From the NCBI RefSeq assembly GCF_030272615.1, contig NC_081405.1, forward strand, positions 572,137,752 through 572,201,751: a stretch of 64,000 nucleotides of DNA, given 5' to 3'. Below the pieces are notes generated by a model, which saw nothing but the letters and a program-made list of their open reading frames with translations, was not told where the DNA came from and did not search any database. The position numbers were made by a program, and so were the translations under genes. Source of the DNA: Cryptomeria japonica (taxonomy: Eukaryota; Streptophyta; Pinopsida; Cupressales; Cupressaceae). Shown piece by piece: positions 35,771 through 46,658 of this stretch (within the stretch, counting starts at the first letter, position 1; the number at the start of each line of letters is the position of its first letter).

Positions 35771-36185
35771 ACTAAGTCTCATTTTTCTCTATCTGATCTA
35801 ATTCATCTTCCATAGCCTTTAACCAATGTTTATCCTTACAAGATTCAATAATAGTTTCCAATTCAATTTGAGAAATAAGACATACCTCTTCATTTTCCAT
35901 TTTTCTTCTTGTCATAACTCCCTTGTTCCTATCTCCAATAATTTGATATTCAGAATGATTTAATCTTACATACCATGGTGTATTCTGAACTTCAAGTTCA
36001 CTGCTCTGATCATAAGTCACAGTTGAATTTTTTGATTGTGCTGGTGTAACTGTCTCAGTTTCCTGTACCGGTTGAGGCATTGCCGGTTTAGTTATGATCA
36101 TTTCCACTTCCGGTTCCTTGTCATATGATATAGAATGATTTATGTACTGCTCATCCACTTTCACATTAGCACTTTCCACAATTTT
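35771..36185 (-). pseudogene. Copia-B linker between integrase and RT
   Basis: Low-complexity acidic segment (YDKEPEVEMIITKP) ending at KDKHWLKAMEDELDQIEKNET, the conserved start of the copia RT region (W...AM..E...L..N.T). A stop and a frameshift separate it from both neighbours. Confidence 0.75.
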
Positions 36186-37450
36186 CTACAATCTTTTGTT
36201 ATAACATCTATATGTTTTCCTTTGAATTGAATAACCAAGAAATATCCCTTCATCACATCTAGGATCAAACTTTCCAATTGAATCATCTCTTTTGATATAG
36301 CATTTACTTCCAAAAACTCTGAAATATTTGACAGTAGGTGTATGTCCAAACCATAATTCATAAGGGGTCCTACCAGTTTCACCTTTGATGTGAACTCTGT
36401 TGAATGTGTAGACTGTTGTACTCACTGCTTCTCTCCAATAGATATGAGGCAATTTGGCTTCCATCATCATAGATCTTGCTGCATCCAAAATAGTTATGTT
36501 CTTTCTTTCCACTACTCCATTTTGCTGAGGAGTCTGAGGTGCAGATAGTTGTCTCCTAATTCCAATTGTCTCACAATAACTGTTAAATCATGAGAAGTGA
36601 ACTCACCGCCATGATCCGATCTTAGACATTTGATTTTCAATCCTATTTCTATTTCAACCTTTTCTTTAAAGATCTTGAATTTCTCAAAGGCTTCAGACTT
36701 CTCCCTTAGAAAAGTCACCCACATCATTCTAGAATAGTCATCAATAATCAACATGAAATACCTATCACCTTGACAGCTTCTAGTCCTTGCTGGACCACAT
36801 AAGTCAGTGTGAATGAAATCAAGTACATCATTAGATTTATCATGTATGCTCTTAAAATAACTTCTAACTTGCTTTCCCAATTGACATTCCTTACATATCG
36901 GATTGTGAGGCTTCATAATCTTAGGTATATCTCTAATTGCCTTAGTTGAACTGATATTAATAATACAATCAAAATTAACATGACACAACCTCTTATGCCA
37001 TAACCAACTCTCATCAATATGAGCAATCAAACATGTCTTATTACTAGTGTTCAAGTGAAAGATATTACCTCCAGTTTGAATACTGGTTGCAATCTCCAAA
37101 CCAGTCTGGTTAATGATTTTGCATTTGCTATCTTTAAACTGAAGTTGGAAACCCTTGTCCACCAATTGACCAACACTCAAAAGATTATGCTTTAAACCTT
37201 CTACATAATAGACATTATTAGTATTATACTTACCATCTAGAGAAATAATACCTTTACCTTTGATCATACATGCTTTCTCATCTCCAAATTTGACTTGACC
37301 GCCATTGCATTCTTGTAGGGACAAAAATTTCCCTTTATCTCCAATCATATGATGTGAGAATCCACTATCAATTACCCATTCATCCTTATCTTCAACTTTT
37401 TATGCCAGGGCCTTTTCTTCATTTTTGATAGCCGGTTCCGGTTCATCTTC
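36186..37450 (-). pseudogene. Copia-B protease and integrase (broken)
   Basis: In order: protease (WVIDSGFSHHMIGD around 37330-37370; DSG kept, the usual SGCS cysteine is F); pre-integrase zinc region (WLWHKRLCHVNFDCI; NPICKECQLGKQ); integrase core (FIHTDLCGPARTRSC; MLIIDDYSRMMWVTFLREKS; KCLRSDHGGEFTSHD); a frameshift near 36540-36550 within the region before the third catalytic residue; then RKNITILDAARSM, HIYWREAVSTTVYTFNR and YELWFGHTPTVKYFRVFG. Confidence 0.88.
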
Positions 37451-38534
37451 CTTTAAAGCATAGAACACCCATTCCTTTCCATTCCTGGATCCACTGGCAG
37501 AGTCTTATGTTGGTTCATCTCCAGAGTCATCAGTTACTCCTTCCTCATTCGCTATGTATAATTGTTTTCTTTTCTTGAATCTATATATGTTCTGGTTAGG
37601 CTTAAATGATTTCTTAACTCTTTCTTCAAATCTTGCATTCCTTTCAGGACATCTAGATGCAAAATGACCAATCTTATTACATGCAAAACATTTAAATGGT
37701 TCTTTTCCTTCTTACTTACTTCCTATCAGACCTTTAGGTATTCTTCTAGCAAATAAGGCTTCAAGTTACTCAAATTCTTCATCTTCTTTCCTCATGTCTT
37801 CCAATTCTTTTGCATATAAAACTTTCCAATCACTTTTGTTGGTAGATATTGATGATGATGCATGAAAAGCAAGTTTAGACTTTACAGCTCCCGAAGATCC
37901 AAATTCTTCAAGCTCAAAAGCAAATAATTTCCCAATCAGAATGTCTCTGTTAACTGAAGAGTTAGCCATTGTTCTCAACTCATTAATTGCAGTTGCCTTC
38001 ATCTTGTAAGCTGGTGGAAGGGCTCTCAAGACTTTGGAAACTATTTCATCTTCACTCATAAATCCTCCACAACATTGACTTCCCATAACAATCTCATTTA
38101 CTCTTTCCATAAACACAACAATTTTTTCATTATCTTCCATCTTTAAGTTTTCATATCTTACCCGGTAACCATCAAGTTTAGCAATTTTGACAGTAGGATC
38201 ACCTTCATTCAGAGTTTGCAATTTTTTCCACATAACCTTAGCCAATGATTTATCAGTTAATCCCATAATTTGCTGATCAATAAGTGCACACAAGAGGGCT
38301 TCTCTAGCTCTGCAATCATTCTCAATATTCATATCCAAGTCTCCAGGAGTAGGATTGCCAGATGCTAGATCATAAGGTGTATATCCTTTCTCAGTGATCT
38401 CCCAAATATCCTTGCCAAGACATCTAAGATGAGTCTGCATTCGAATTTTCCATATCCCATAATTTGTTCCATCAAGCTGAGGGATTTCTCTTCTAAAAAA
38501 TAGATGCTAGTGGATTAGAAGTGTTAGCTGCCAT
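37451..38534 (-). pseudogene. Copia-B gag (broken)
   Basis: Likely start ATG at 38534-38532, then a frameshift in a T-run before 38440. The capsid-like UBN2 region is open at 38440-37766 (DIWEITEKGYTPYDL; WKKLQTLNEGD; LRALPPAYKMKATAI). Beyond the TAA at 37766 the same frame gives a CCHC knuckle, CFACNKIGHFASRCPERN, near 37690-37637. Several further stops (SK*EG, PT*DS, LA*KV contexts) fall in positions that CAA-to-TAA would explain. Confidence 0.85.
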
Positions 38535-38579
38535 AGGATCTACCTCAAGTGGTTAAGCTTCTAGAAAAGAGGACCAATT

Positions 38580-38590
38580 CTTTGATACCA
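38580..38590 (-). promoter_or_regulatory. Copia-B primer-binding site
   Basis: TGGTATCAAAG on the minus strand, two bases after the 5' LTR; matches the initiator tRNA-Met site with one mismatch. Confidence 0.85.
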
Positions 38591-38592
38591 AT

Positions 38593-39869
38593 TGTTAGGA
38601 TAACCGGTGAACAACTGAGAAGGGGGGGGGTGAATCAGTTGTTAACAAATTATAACTTTTAATCTACTTAATAACCTTTAAACAGATCAAGTACCGGTAA
38701 AGCAGATACAGATGCCGACAGGAACAAATACTGGTAAACAATACAACTTAACAATTAAGCAGATAATCAATGCAAAGCAACCATACCACATAACACCATG
38801 ATTTGTACGTGGAAAACCCAGAAAGGAAAAAACCATGGTGGGAAGCCTACCCACAGTCAGATGATACTTCTGCAGAAAGTATGTGATACAATGAGGGGCC
38901 TGCACATGTAGGAAGACACACTTCCTAGAGCATACTGCTCATTACAAAAGAGTCTCACTGACTATAGAGAGGCTACAACCATCTCAAGATAAATGGACAA
39001 CAATCTAGAATAAAGAACTGCTAGAAATAACATCTACCATGCCTGATTACAGTTCCGATTAAGCTCAATACCAGAGGCCCTTGACCTCTTCCTTAATCCC
39101 AATTCGATCACCTATGATTGACCAAATCTCCTTCACATATGATACTGCATTCCAAGACCACGAACACTTATTCCATTTCCATGCCACGATCTACAATGAG
39201 ATCTTACATCATTTTATATAAACTCTAAGGCCTAAACCAATTAGGTCAGTCACCTAAAAGATATTACAATAAGATCATTATACAAATCCATATTACAATG
39301 ATATGCCATGTCGTCTTAAGACCAAAACAACAATAACCAATCCATACATCAACCCGAAACATCCCAGTAACATGTAGAGTACACGTTATCATGATATTGG
39401 TCCATAACCTAGATAGGTACTGGACCTATTCTGGGTCCACCACGCCAAAGCAATGTCTTCAAGCAATTGAAGCATGATCAAAGAACATCTTTGGCATCCT
39501 GAAATCCATCTAGAAGTTGCACCAACACCAATTATGCATCCTAACAAGATTCCTTAGTGAGAGCTCTACCGATAAATCCTTAAGCTAGTGCCGGTAAGGG
39601 TTTACCAGAGTGTATGATAGCATCCGATTACCAAGTCAATACCAATTGACCAAGACATGCTCCAGAAGCATGTACCACATGTAACCAATCACATTCCATA
39701 GATCCAAACATGTCGAAAGTGTCCAATAGATAGTCTCTTCTGTCGGTAACACTCGATCTTCTACCAGTAACCAAAACCCGTCTGTCGGTAACCAACCATA
39801 ACAGCTAGTGTTGACATCAATAACAAACCATCAATGCAACACATAATCAATTCATCCATAATGCCAACA
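38593..39869 (-). repeat. Copia-B 5' LTR
   Basis: 1,277 bp; uninterrupted copy showing the empty site of the nested DNA element. More diverged from its partner than the other LTR pairs here, so an older insertion. Confidence 0.93.
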
Positions 39870-39962
39870 CTTATAACTATGTCTAGGTGTGGGCATGACT
39901 GTTATAATGTCCCCATGGTTGTGCACTTGTTTTTTATCTATTAATTTTCTTGAAATAACATG

Positions 39963-41193
39963 TGTAGCGTCGTAAAATTGCGACACTTGCAATTTCGACT
40001 GCATTTGGGTCTTCACGATGGCGGCACAATGTTGAACCTGAATGGAGACCCCGAAACCTGTTTATGACATCAAAAACTGCATCTTTCTGCACCTTGGCCT
40101 GATCCTCCTTGCACCCTGCTGTCCTGGGAGGTGGGACCATGGCGCTGAGTGCCCTGGTCCCTCAGGACCATGGCGCCCAATGCCCTGGTCCCTGGCCCTA
40201 TTTTGGGCCCGGTCTCTTGTTGGGCATCGGGTCTTCAAGTTTGCAATTTGGAAAATAATGCTCCTAGGTCGGTCTAAGGTAGGAAAAATCAGTCTCCTAA
40301 CCCTAATTGACAAGTATATAAACTACATTTCCCCTCCCAGAAAGGAGGAGGAAAAACACATGTGTGCAAGAGGCGAAAGCGATAGGCAAATATTCAAACA
40401 TTTAAACATTCAAGCCTTCAAGCATTCCTTCAAGCAATTGAGCATTCTAGGTCTCCATTCAAGGCTAGGTGTTGCATTCAAGACAAGGATTCAACCATTG
40501 AAGAGGAGATCACCTACAACATACAACATACAACATCATTACACCTTCGCATGTAAGAATACAAACATTCTTACAACAAGGTATCAGTACTTGATTACAT
40601 TACAAACACTTACATTTACAACATTCTCATTTCTTGGTTAATTCCAAAACCGGGGTTTGACCTGAAGGCAAACCCCTAATCCCTAACCCCCCAATCGTCC
40701 TCTCTTTTCTGTGTGTAGGTTGCAGGTACGTGGCTGTAATTGAAGATCTGGAATCCTTGTGCAGAGACGAACAGATCCCCCTTCGTTTCACGAATTTTTC
40801 AGAGGACCGTGTGCACTCCGGGCACCATCGTCCCGCCAACTTTTGCTCAAACTTGCAGGACAACATCGTCTCGACATTTTACTGCTAATTTCAGGTCCGT
40901 AGCTTCATCCCGTGTCCCTATCTCCGTCTACAAGCGAATCTTTCTTACTTTTACATACATTCCTAGTTCAATCCTTTCTATCTACATTCTTTACAAAAGA
41001 GGGTATCCTTGATGTCTCAACCCTTGAAACTCATTTAGAATTCAATCTTGCATTGTGTGAGATTGGATCTTGTGGGTTTCAACCCCTCTTTTGAATGTAA
41101 AGTCTCTCCTAAGTGAAAACTGTCAATCCTAGTGACCTCCTTTCTCTCTCCATGGAGTGGGGGAACACCTAGGGTTCGATTTTCCGCTTTACA
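39963..41193 (+). repeat. Gypsy-3 5' LTR
   Basis: TATA box TATATAAA at 40315-40322. Two tandem GGACC...GGTCC hairpin segments at 40134-40160 and 40165-40191, and another at about 40804-40833. Short AACATTCAAGC-type repeats follow the TATA box (40390-40450). Confidence 0.93.
40315..40322 (+). promoter_or_regulatory. TATA box of Gypsy-3 5' LTR
   Basis: TATATAAA in fitting position; the same box is at 46980-46987 in the 3' LTR. Confidence 0.6.
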
Positions 41194-41196
41194 TTT

Positions 41197-41214
41197 TGGT
41201 GAACCCGACGTGAA
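41197..41214 (+). promoter_or_regulatory. Gypsy-3 primer-binding site (tRNA-Trp type)
   Basis: TGGTGAACCCGACGTGAA starts 3 nt after the LTR. From memory this is the exact complement of the 18 nt at the 3' end (with CCA) of plant tRNA-Trp. Confidence 0.8.
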
Positions 41215-42397
41215 CATCCTAATTCTGATTATTCATGGTTAGATCTGAAAATTTTTTGCTTCCTTAATTACATTTCCATGTTTGATCTTTTGCAAATTTT
41301 AGAGGTTAATTGCATAAAAACCCTAAATTTTCTTTTTAGTAATTGAGCTTGTGAAATGTTCAATTGTTAATGCTTGTTTCAGATCTACCCTTCTATTGCA
41401 AATTGTCAATTCATATTTGTTCCTGAAAATTAAGTGGTTAAGTGTCAAAACCCTAATTTAAAAAACCCTCTTGATTCAACCTTTGACCGATGATTTCACT
41501 GATCAAAACACCTTCAAATCGGCTGTAACTTTGGATTCCGCAACAAAATCACAATATCTCTCATCCCTGAAAATTTTGAAAAAAGTTGCGAGGACCGTGT
41601 GCACCCCGAGCGCCATCGTCCCCGACATTTTTTCTGAAATTTCGGGAGCTAGATCTTATTGTATTTTTCTGCTAGAATCCAGAATCTTGGCTGATTTCAT
41701 CAATTCTAACACTTTCAAAATTAAAGTCAAAGTTGGTCTAGTGATTGCTTGGATTAAGCCTTATAATCATTCAAAAATTGTTGAAATTGAAATTTTGTGT
41801 TAAAATTGTGTTTCTTACAGTCCTAAATCTGAAAAGTGTGTTGGCATTCATTTGAAATTTCAGTGCTTTATTCAAATTCTTGCAGTTTGTGACTTTTGAA
41901 ATTAAGTGTTTAATTGCAACAACCTTGATTTCCACTTTCAAAATTTGAATTTTGCGTGAAATTGAGTCAACTTTTAAATTTCAAAGCTTGCATTGCTTTT
42001 AGTATTCCTTCTAAAATCTTAAAATTCAAAATTTCAGTTTCCCTCTCCTTTTCAAAATTCAAATTTTGCATTTTTCAACAATCTTGGTAGGGTTCAATTT
42101 TGAGATTGCAACTTTAATTTGGCCTATCTACAGATCGTAAAATCACTCAATTTTTTCAGATTAGCTTTAAAATCATCATAACTTTCATCCCTGAAAATTT
42201 TGAAAAAAGTTGCGAGGACCGTGTGCACTCCATTCGCCACGGTCCCCGACATTTTTTCTGAAACTTCGGGAGATTGTCATGATTGCATTTAACAGCTTAA
42301 ATCTAGGAGATTGGCTGATTTTATTGAAATTTGCTACCTCTAAATTCGAAAATAAATTCAAAATTCAAGATCTCAATTTTCAAGATAACAATTAAAA
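41215..42397 (+). other. Gypsy-3 leader
   Basis: No gene. An 80-bp segment containing AAAAGTTGCGAGGACCGTG and ending TTTTTTCTGAA..TTCGGGAG occurs twice (41569-41648 and 42192-42272). Each holds a GGACCGTG...CACGGTCC-type inverted repeat, perfect 8-bp arms in the second copy. The rest is AT-rich with many TCAAAATT words. Confidence 0.7.
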
Positions 42398-45300
42398 TTG
42401 AGTGCTACCCCCTTGGCCCTAATTTTCAATTGTGCCTACCTTTCTTGGAAGTTGTGCATGAGTTTTACAACAATAAGCCCTACTTACACTATTCCCGTTA
42501 GACGAAGCCTTAGAATTAAGTCTGTCCAAGGTTTAATTACCGAGGAGATGGAACCTAATTTGAATGGCCTTTTTAATGAGGACATGGGTAATTCCTCTAA
42601 TCCTCTTAATGATGAAGAAGCTCTCCATGAGGTTTCTGTGGAACAACTCTCGAAATTGGATAACCAATTTGATGATTTTCAGTAATGGATGTCTCAAGAA
42701 TACCCCGATAGTGAAGCTCTTTCATTAATTAAGGGTCTAAAACGTATGGTTCAAAGTGATAAGAATGGAATTGATATTTTACATAGTATTGCACACATCG
42801 TGGATTCGAATGTGATGCCTATGAAGAGTTGTGCCGAAACTTTAGGTTATACACAACCTCCTACTCAAGTCAATCATTCTACCCCTTTGACAACTTCTAT
42901 TGCTAGTATACCTACTTTTACATCAAACATAATGACTACTTCAATACAAAACATTCCACCTATGATCACCAGTCATGGGGGCAATCCTTCTTCTTCAATC
43001 AACCCTCTTCCTTCATTCAATCCGACTTCTTCATTCATTCCTTCAATGAGTGTCCCTATTACATCTCCACAAATGAACATGACACAAGGGGGCAATTCAT
43101 TTAACCATTCCATTCCTCCTTGTAGTGCTCCTTTTTTCCAATCATCTCCTATGACTAACTATCATAGTGTCCCGCCACCTTACTCTCAATCAATACCTTC
43201 TTTCAATAACATAATACCTCCATCACAATCTAACATGTCTAATATGAACTCTTCGACTGAAGCGACCATTAACAATCTTGCACAAACTGTCTCTTCTTTA
43301 CAACAACAAATTGCCTCTATCAATCAATCTAAGTTTAGTGTGCCCACATTTGATGTTGCGAGCCCACTTTCTCTTGACATTGTTCGAGCTATCCCCCTTA
43401 AGCATGTTGAAATCCCGCAGTTGGAACTTTATAATGGTAAAGGTGATCCTCTAACACATGTTAAGACCTTTCAAACAATATGTACTGATTTTGCTCATGA
43501 CCAAAGGTTGCTTGCAAAACTATTTACTAGAACATTAAGAGATAAGGCTCTACAATGGTATTGCTCATTGCCTTCCTATTCTATCACTTCTTTCCAACAA
43601 CTTGCAAATGCTTTTATTCAACAATTTCAAAACAATATAAGTCCTAAAGTTACTTTGATTGATTTAATGCATTGTAAACAAGGTGTTAAAGAAAAAGTGA
43701 CTGATTTCATTGGTAGATATAAGCATTTGTGTGCTCAAATTTCTTTTCTAGTACCTGACAATGATATTCAAAGAATCTTTATTTCTAATTTACAAAAAGA
43801 TATTAGAGAAAAACTTCTGTTTTCTGAGTTTACTTCTTTCCAACAGTTCTGCTCAACTCTTCACAATTATCAACTGACTGTGAGTCAAATGGAACAAGAA
43901 AATCCTATGGCTCCGAGTGATAAGGGTGATAGTAGTCAACAACCATTTGGGAATTTTAAACCGAGCAGAGGGTTCATTAAGTTCAATGAAAACATCATCA
44001 ACAACAATGTGAATGTAGCATCAAGTGTGCCTCCTATTTCTAAGTTTTTCAAGAAAGAAAGAAAGTTTACTCCTTTGAATGAATCATTGCATAGTATTAT
44101 CAATAAGTTATTGGAACAAAATGTGCTTACTCTCCCTCCTATAAAGCAAATAGATCCTGCAAAGATTAATTCACCCTATTTTGATAACAAATCTTTTTGT
44201 CAATTTCATCGTCAACCTGGGCATGATACTGAAAAATGTTTTGCTTTAAAGGGTAAAATTCAAGATTTGATTGATAATAATACTATCTCTGTTTCAGGTG
44301 TGAATGATAAAGGCAACACATCTGTAGCTCTTCCTAACCAAAATCTTAAGATTTTTATTGATCCATTACCTTCTCATACCTCTAATGTGATTGAGACTAA
44401 TGATTCCTCTTTCTCACTTGATGGTCTTGTGTCTATGACTTCGAATGTGATTAACTTTGTGGAGCAGCAGAAAATCCCTAAAGAACCTTCTATCACATTT
44501 GATTCCAGTGAAACTATCAGGGCACCTGATGGTCCTTTATATATAGTTGCAAAAGTCAAGAATACACCTTACTGTGGAGTGCTTATTGATCCTTCTTGTA
44601 TGGTTAATGTCATTACTGAAGAATTTCTTTTTACTTTGCAATTGAATCAAGTGATCTATGACAAAATAAATGTGGTTGTGAAATTATTTGATGCATTTTC
44701 TTCTCCTGCAATTGGTTCTATTACATTACCTATTGAGGTCCATAACAAATCCCTTGATGTGAGATTTGCTATTATTCCATCATCCGAACAATTTCGTGTG
44801 AAGCTAGGCTATCCTTGGCTATCTTCCATGAAAGCTATTGCTTCTCCTATTCACAAGTGTTTGAAATTTCCCCATAATGGTGAAGTTGTTACTGTCAATC
44901 ATAGTCTCTTTAAATCAGCTGAAAGAACTTCTAGTGTTCCTATTGATTATTTTTGGCCTAAACAATTTCAATCTCTTCCACCGCGAAGTGATCATCTTTT
45001 CAAATCTTATCAAAAGTGGAAAAAAGATATGATCCTATCTCTAAGTGAACCTAGAACACCCAAACTTGATATTCCTATCATTCTTGAGAAGGAAGTTCTT
45101 CCTTTGAAAGATAAAACTAATGTCTTTCCTCAAGAAGATTCCCAACCCATCCCTATGGATGTGACTATGTCTATGTCTAATAAACTTTCTAAAGGTAGAC
45201 CTATACCTCCTCGTCATGAGGGACTTGGCCTCCTTCCTAAACCAGATATTCCTCCTTTATATGGAGCAGGTCCTCCTCCTTCCTCTTATAGAGAGAAGAG

Positions 45301-45907
45301 ACCTTCCTCTTCTCCTATTATTCAACCTAAGAGACCACAACCTAAACACCCAAGTGATAAGGATGAGAACATTCCTCCTCCTCAATCTTCTCAACTTCCT
45401 ACTAAGACTAGATGAAATCGTTCTGCGCATGAACGCCGATGAAAGCGTCATCTCAGAGCTCGTGCAACTGCTTCTCAAACTTTGCAATCCCCCAAAACAC
45501 CTTCAGCTAGCATTATTCCATTTTCTCCTCAGCCGAAAATTGAGTCAAAATCTCCTAAACATAAGATGCATGATGGTTTTGATCCCGTGCGAGTTAAAGA
45601 TCCTATTTTTATAAATCTTGATGATGATATAGATGAAAATGTTATTAATGATGAAAATGTTACTCCTCTTTCTTCTGATAGTGAGTATGAATATGTTGAT
45701 AGTGATAACCATTTATCTAACGAATTTTCTAAAGCACTTATCCTAGCTCCTAGACAAGAACAACGTGGCTTGGAACATGAACATAGCCCTTGTTTGGATC
45801 TTGTGATAGCTCCATCTGCTGTGTTGGATGTTCCTCCTCTAGCGTGTTTCCTGCCTTCCCGAAATATTGATCAGCAAGATTGGGGGGTGGATGATGTGCT
45901 AGACTAG
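42398..45907 (+). pseudogene. Gypsy-3 gag and protease-like polyprotein, one frame with three stops
   Basis: One frame of 1,170 codons, interrupted only by TAA 42683-42685, TGA 45413-45415 and TGA 45452-45454; the middle part (42689-45415) is open for 908 codons. Blocks: coiled or acidic N-terminus; proline/serine/asparagine-rich region (42880-43260); capsid domain (LYNGKGDPLTHVKTFQ; LRDKALQWYCSLPSY; KVTDFIGRYKHLCAQ; 43420-43870); zinc-finger-like FCQFHRQPGHDTEKCF (about 44194); retropepsin-like fold at 44530-44890 (VLIDPSCMVNVITEEF; VKLGYPWLSS) in which the catalytic D-S/T/G-G reads DPS, so proteolysis is doubtful; proline-rich tail; acidic C-terminus. Gag would assemble particles for itself or partners. 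No RT follows. The start at 42398 is the open limit; the ATG at 42551 is an alternative. Confidence 0.88.
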
Positions 45908-46658
45908 TTCATTAGCATAGCAGACTCTCTCCTCCTTTCTTGATCTCTTTTGTTACTTCTTCTATGTGTTATTCTCATTCTTCTATTTGTTGTCCTTAGT
46001 GTTGTCTACTTGAGGACGATGCAAAGCATTGAGATCTCTTTTGGTCTCTCTCATGTTGACTCAAAAGACACATGTGTTCCCTTCTTCTAGGTGACCTTCC
46101 TTGATTGGGGAATGAAGAACAATTATGCATACATACATATGATATACATGAATTATCATACAACATACTAACCCCAAGGAAAGCGAAGTCACCTCGTGCT
46201 TTGTGTTTTGTGTCTATTATCCTTGGGTTTATCTCACACTTGGGGGCTAAATCTTTGTGATAACATGCTCCTTTCCCTTCTCATTTCTTATGTGTATCAC
46301 TACCTTAAAGCAATCACCCCCGGTGAGGCGTGTGCGATCGCTTTAACGTAGGGGGCATACACTCTGTTCATATCTCTCCAAGATACTTGAAAATTTCTTG
46401 GCGAACTAATCTTGCCTTGAAAATTTTTGGTATTTTTCTTGCATGACTCATAGTGAGGGAACCTTACTACTGACAGTCATGGTTCTCCCTCATGATCTTC
46501 CCTTTTATTTTGTTGATCGAAGTCGTAAGATCCTTAGTCCACTGGGGGCTTGGTGTATCTTGCCTCCTTCACGTGGTGAAAGTCTTTCAATGTTGTTTCC
46601 TTGTACTTTACCAGAAGTATGGGTGTACGCTTATACTCCCGCTAAAGTGGGGGCTAAA
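45908..46658 (+). other. Gypsy-3 3' region with polypurine tract
   Basis: Non-coding. Includes CTTGAGGACGATGCAAAGC (46008-46026) and four G-rich motifs of GGGGGC type at about 46243, 46351, 46543 and 46650. The last, AAAGTGGGGGCTAAA (46644-46658), touches the LTR and is the polypurine tract by position. Confidence 0.7.

Larger units (their letters stand above)
31517..39869 (-). mobile_element. Copia-B, decayed Ty1/copia element with a nested DNA element
   Basis: 8,353 bp. LTR copies at 31517-33987 (interrupted) and 38593-39869 (1,277 bp). Removing the nested element leaves the first at about 1,275 bp. Ends on the + strand are TGTTAGGATAACC and ATGCCAACA. Flanks ATTAT (31512-31516) and CTTAT (39870-39874) fit a 5-bp target duplication with one change. 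Same family as Copia-A at the left end, in opposite orientation. Confidence 0.93.
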
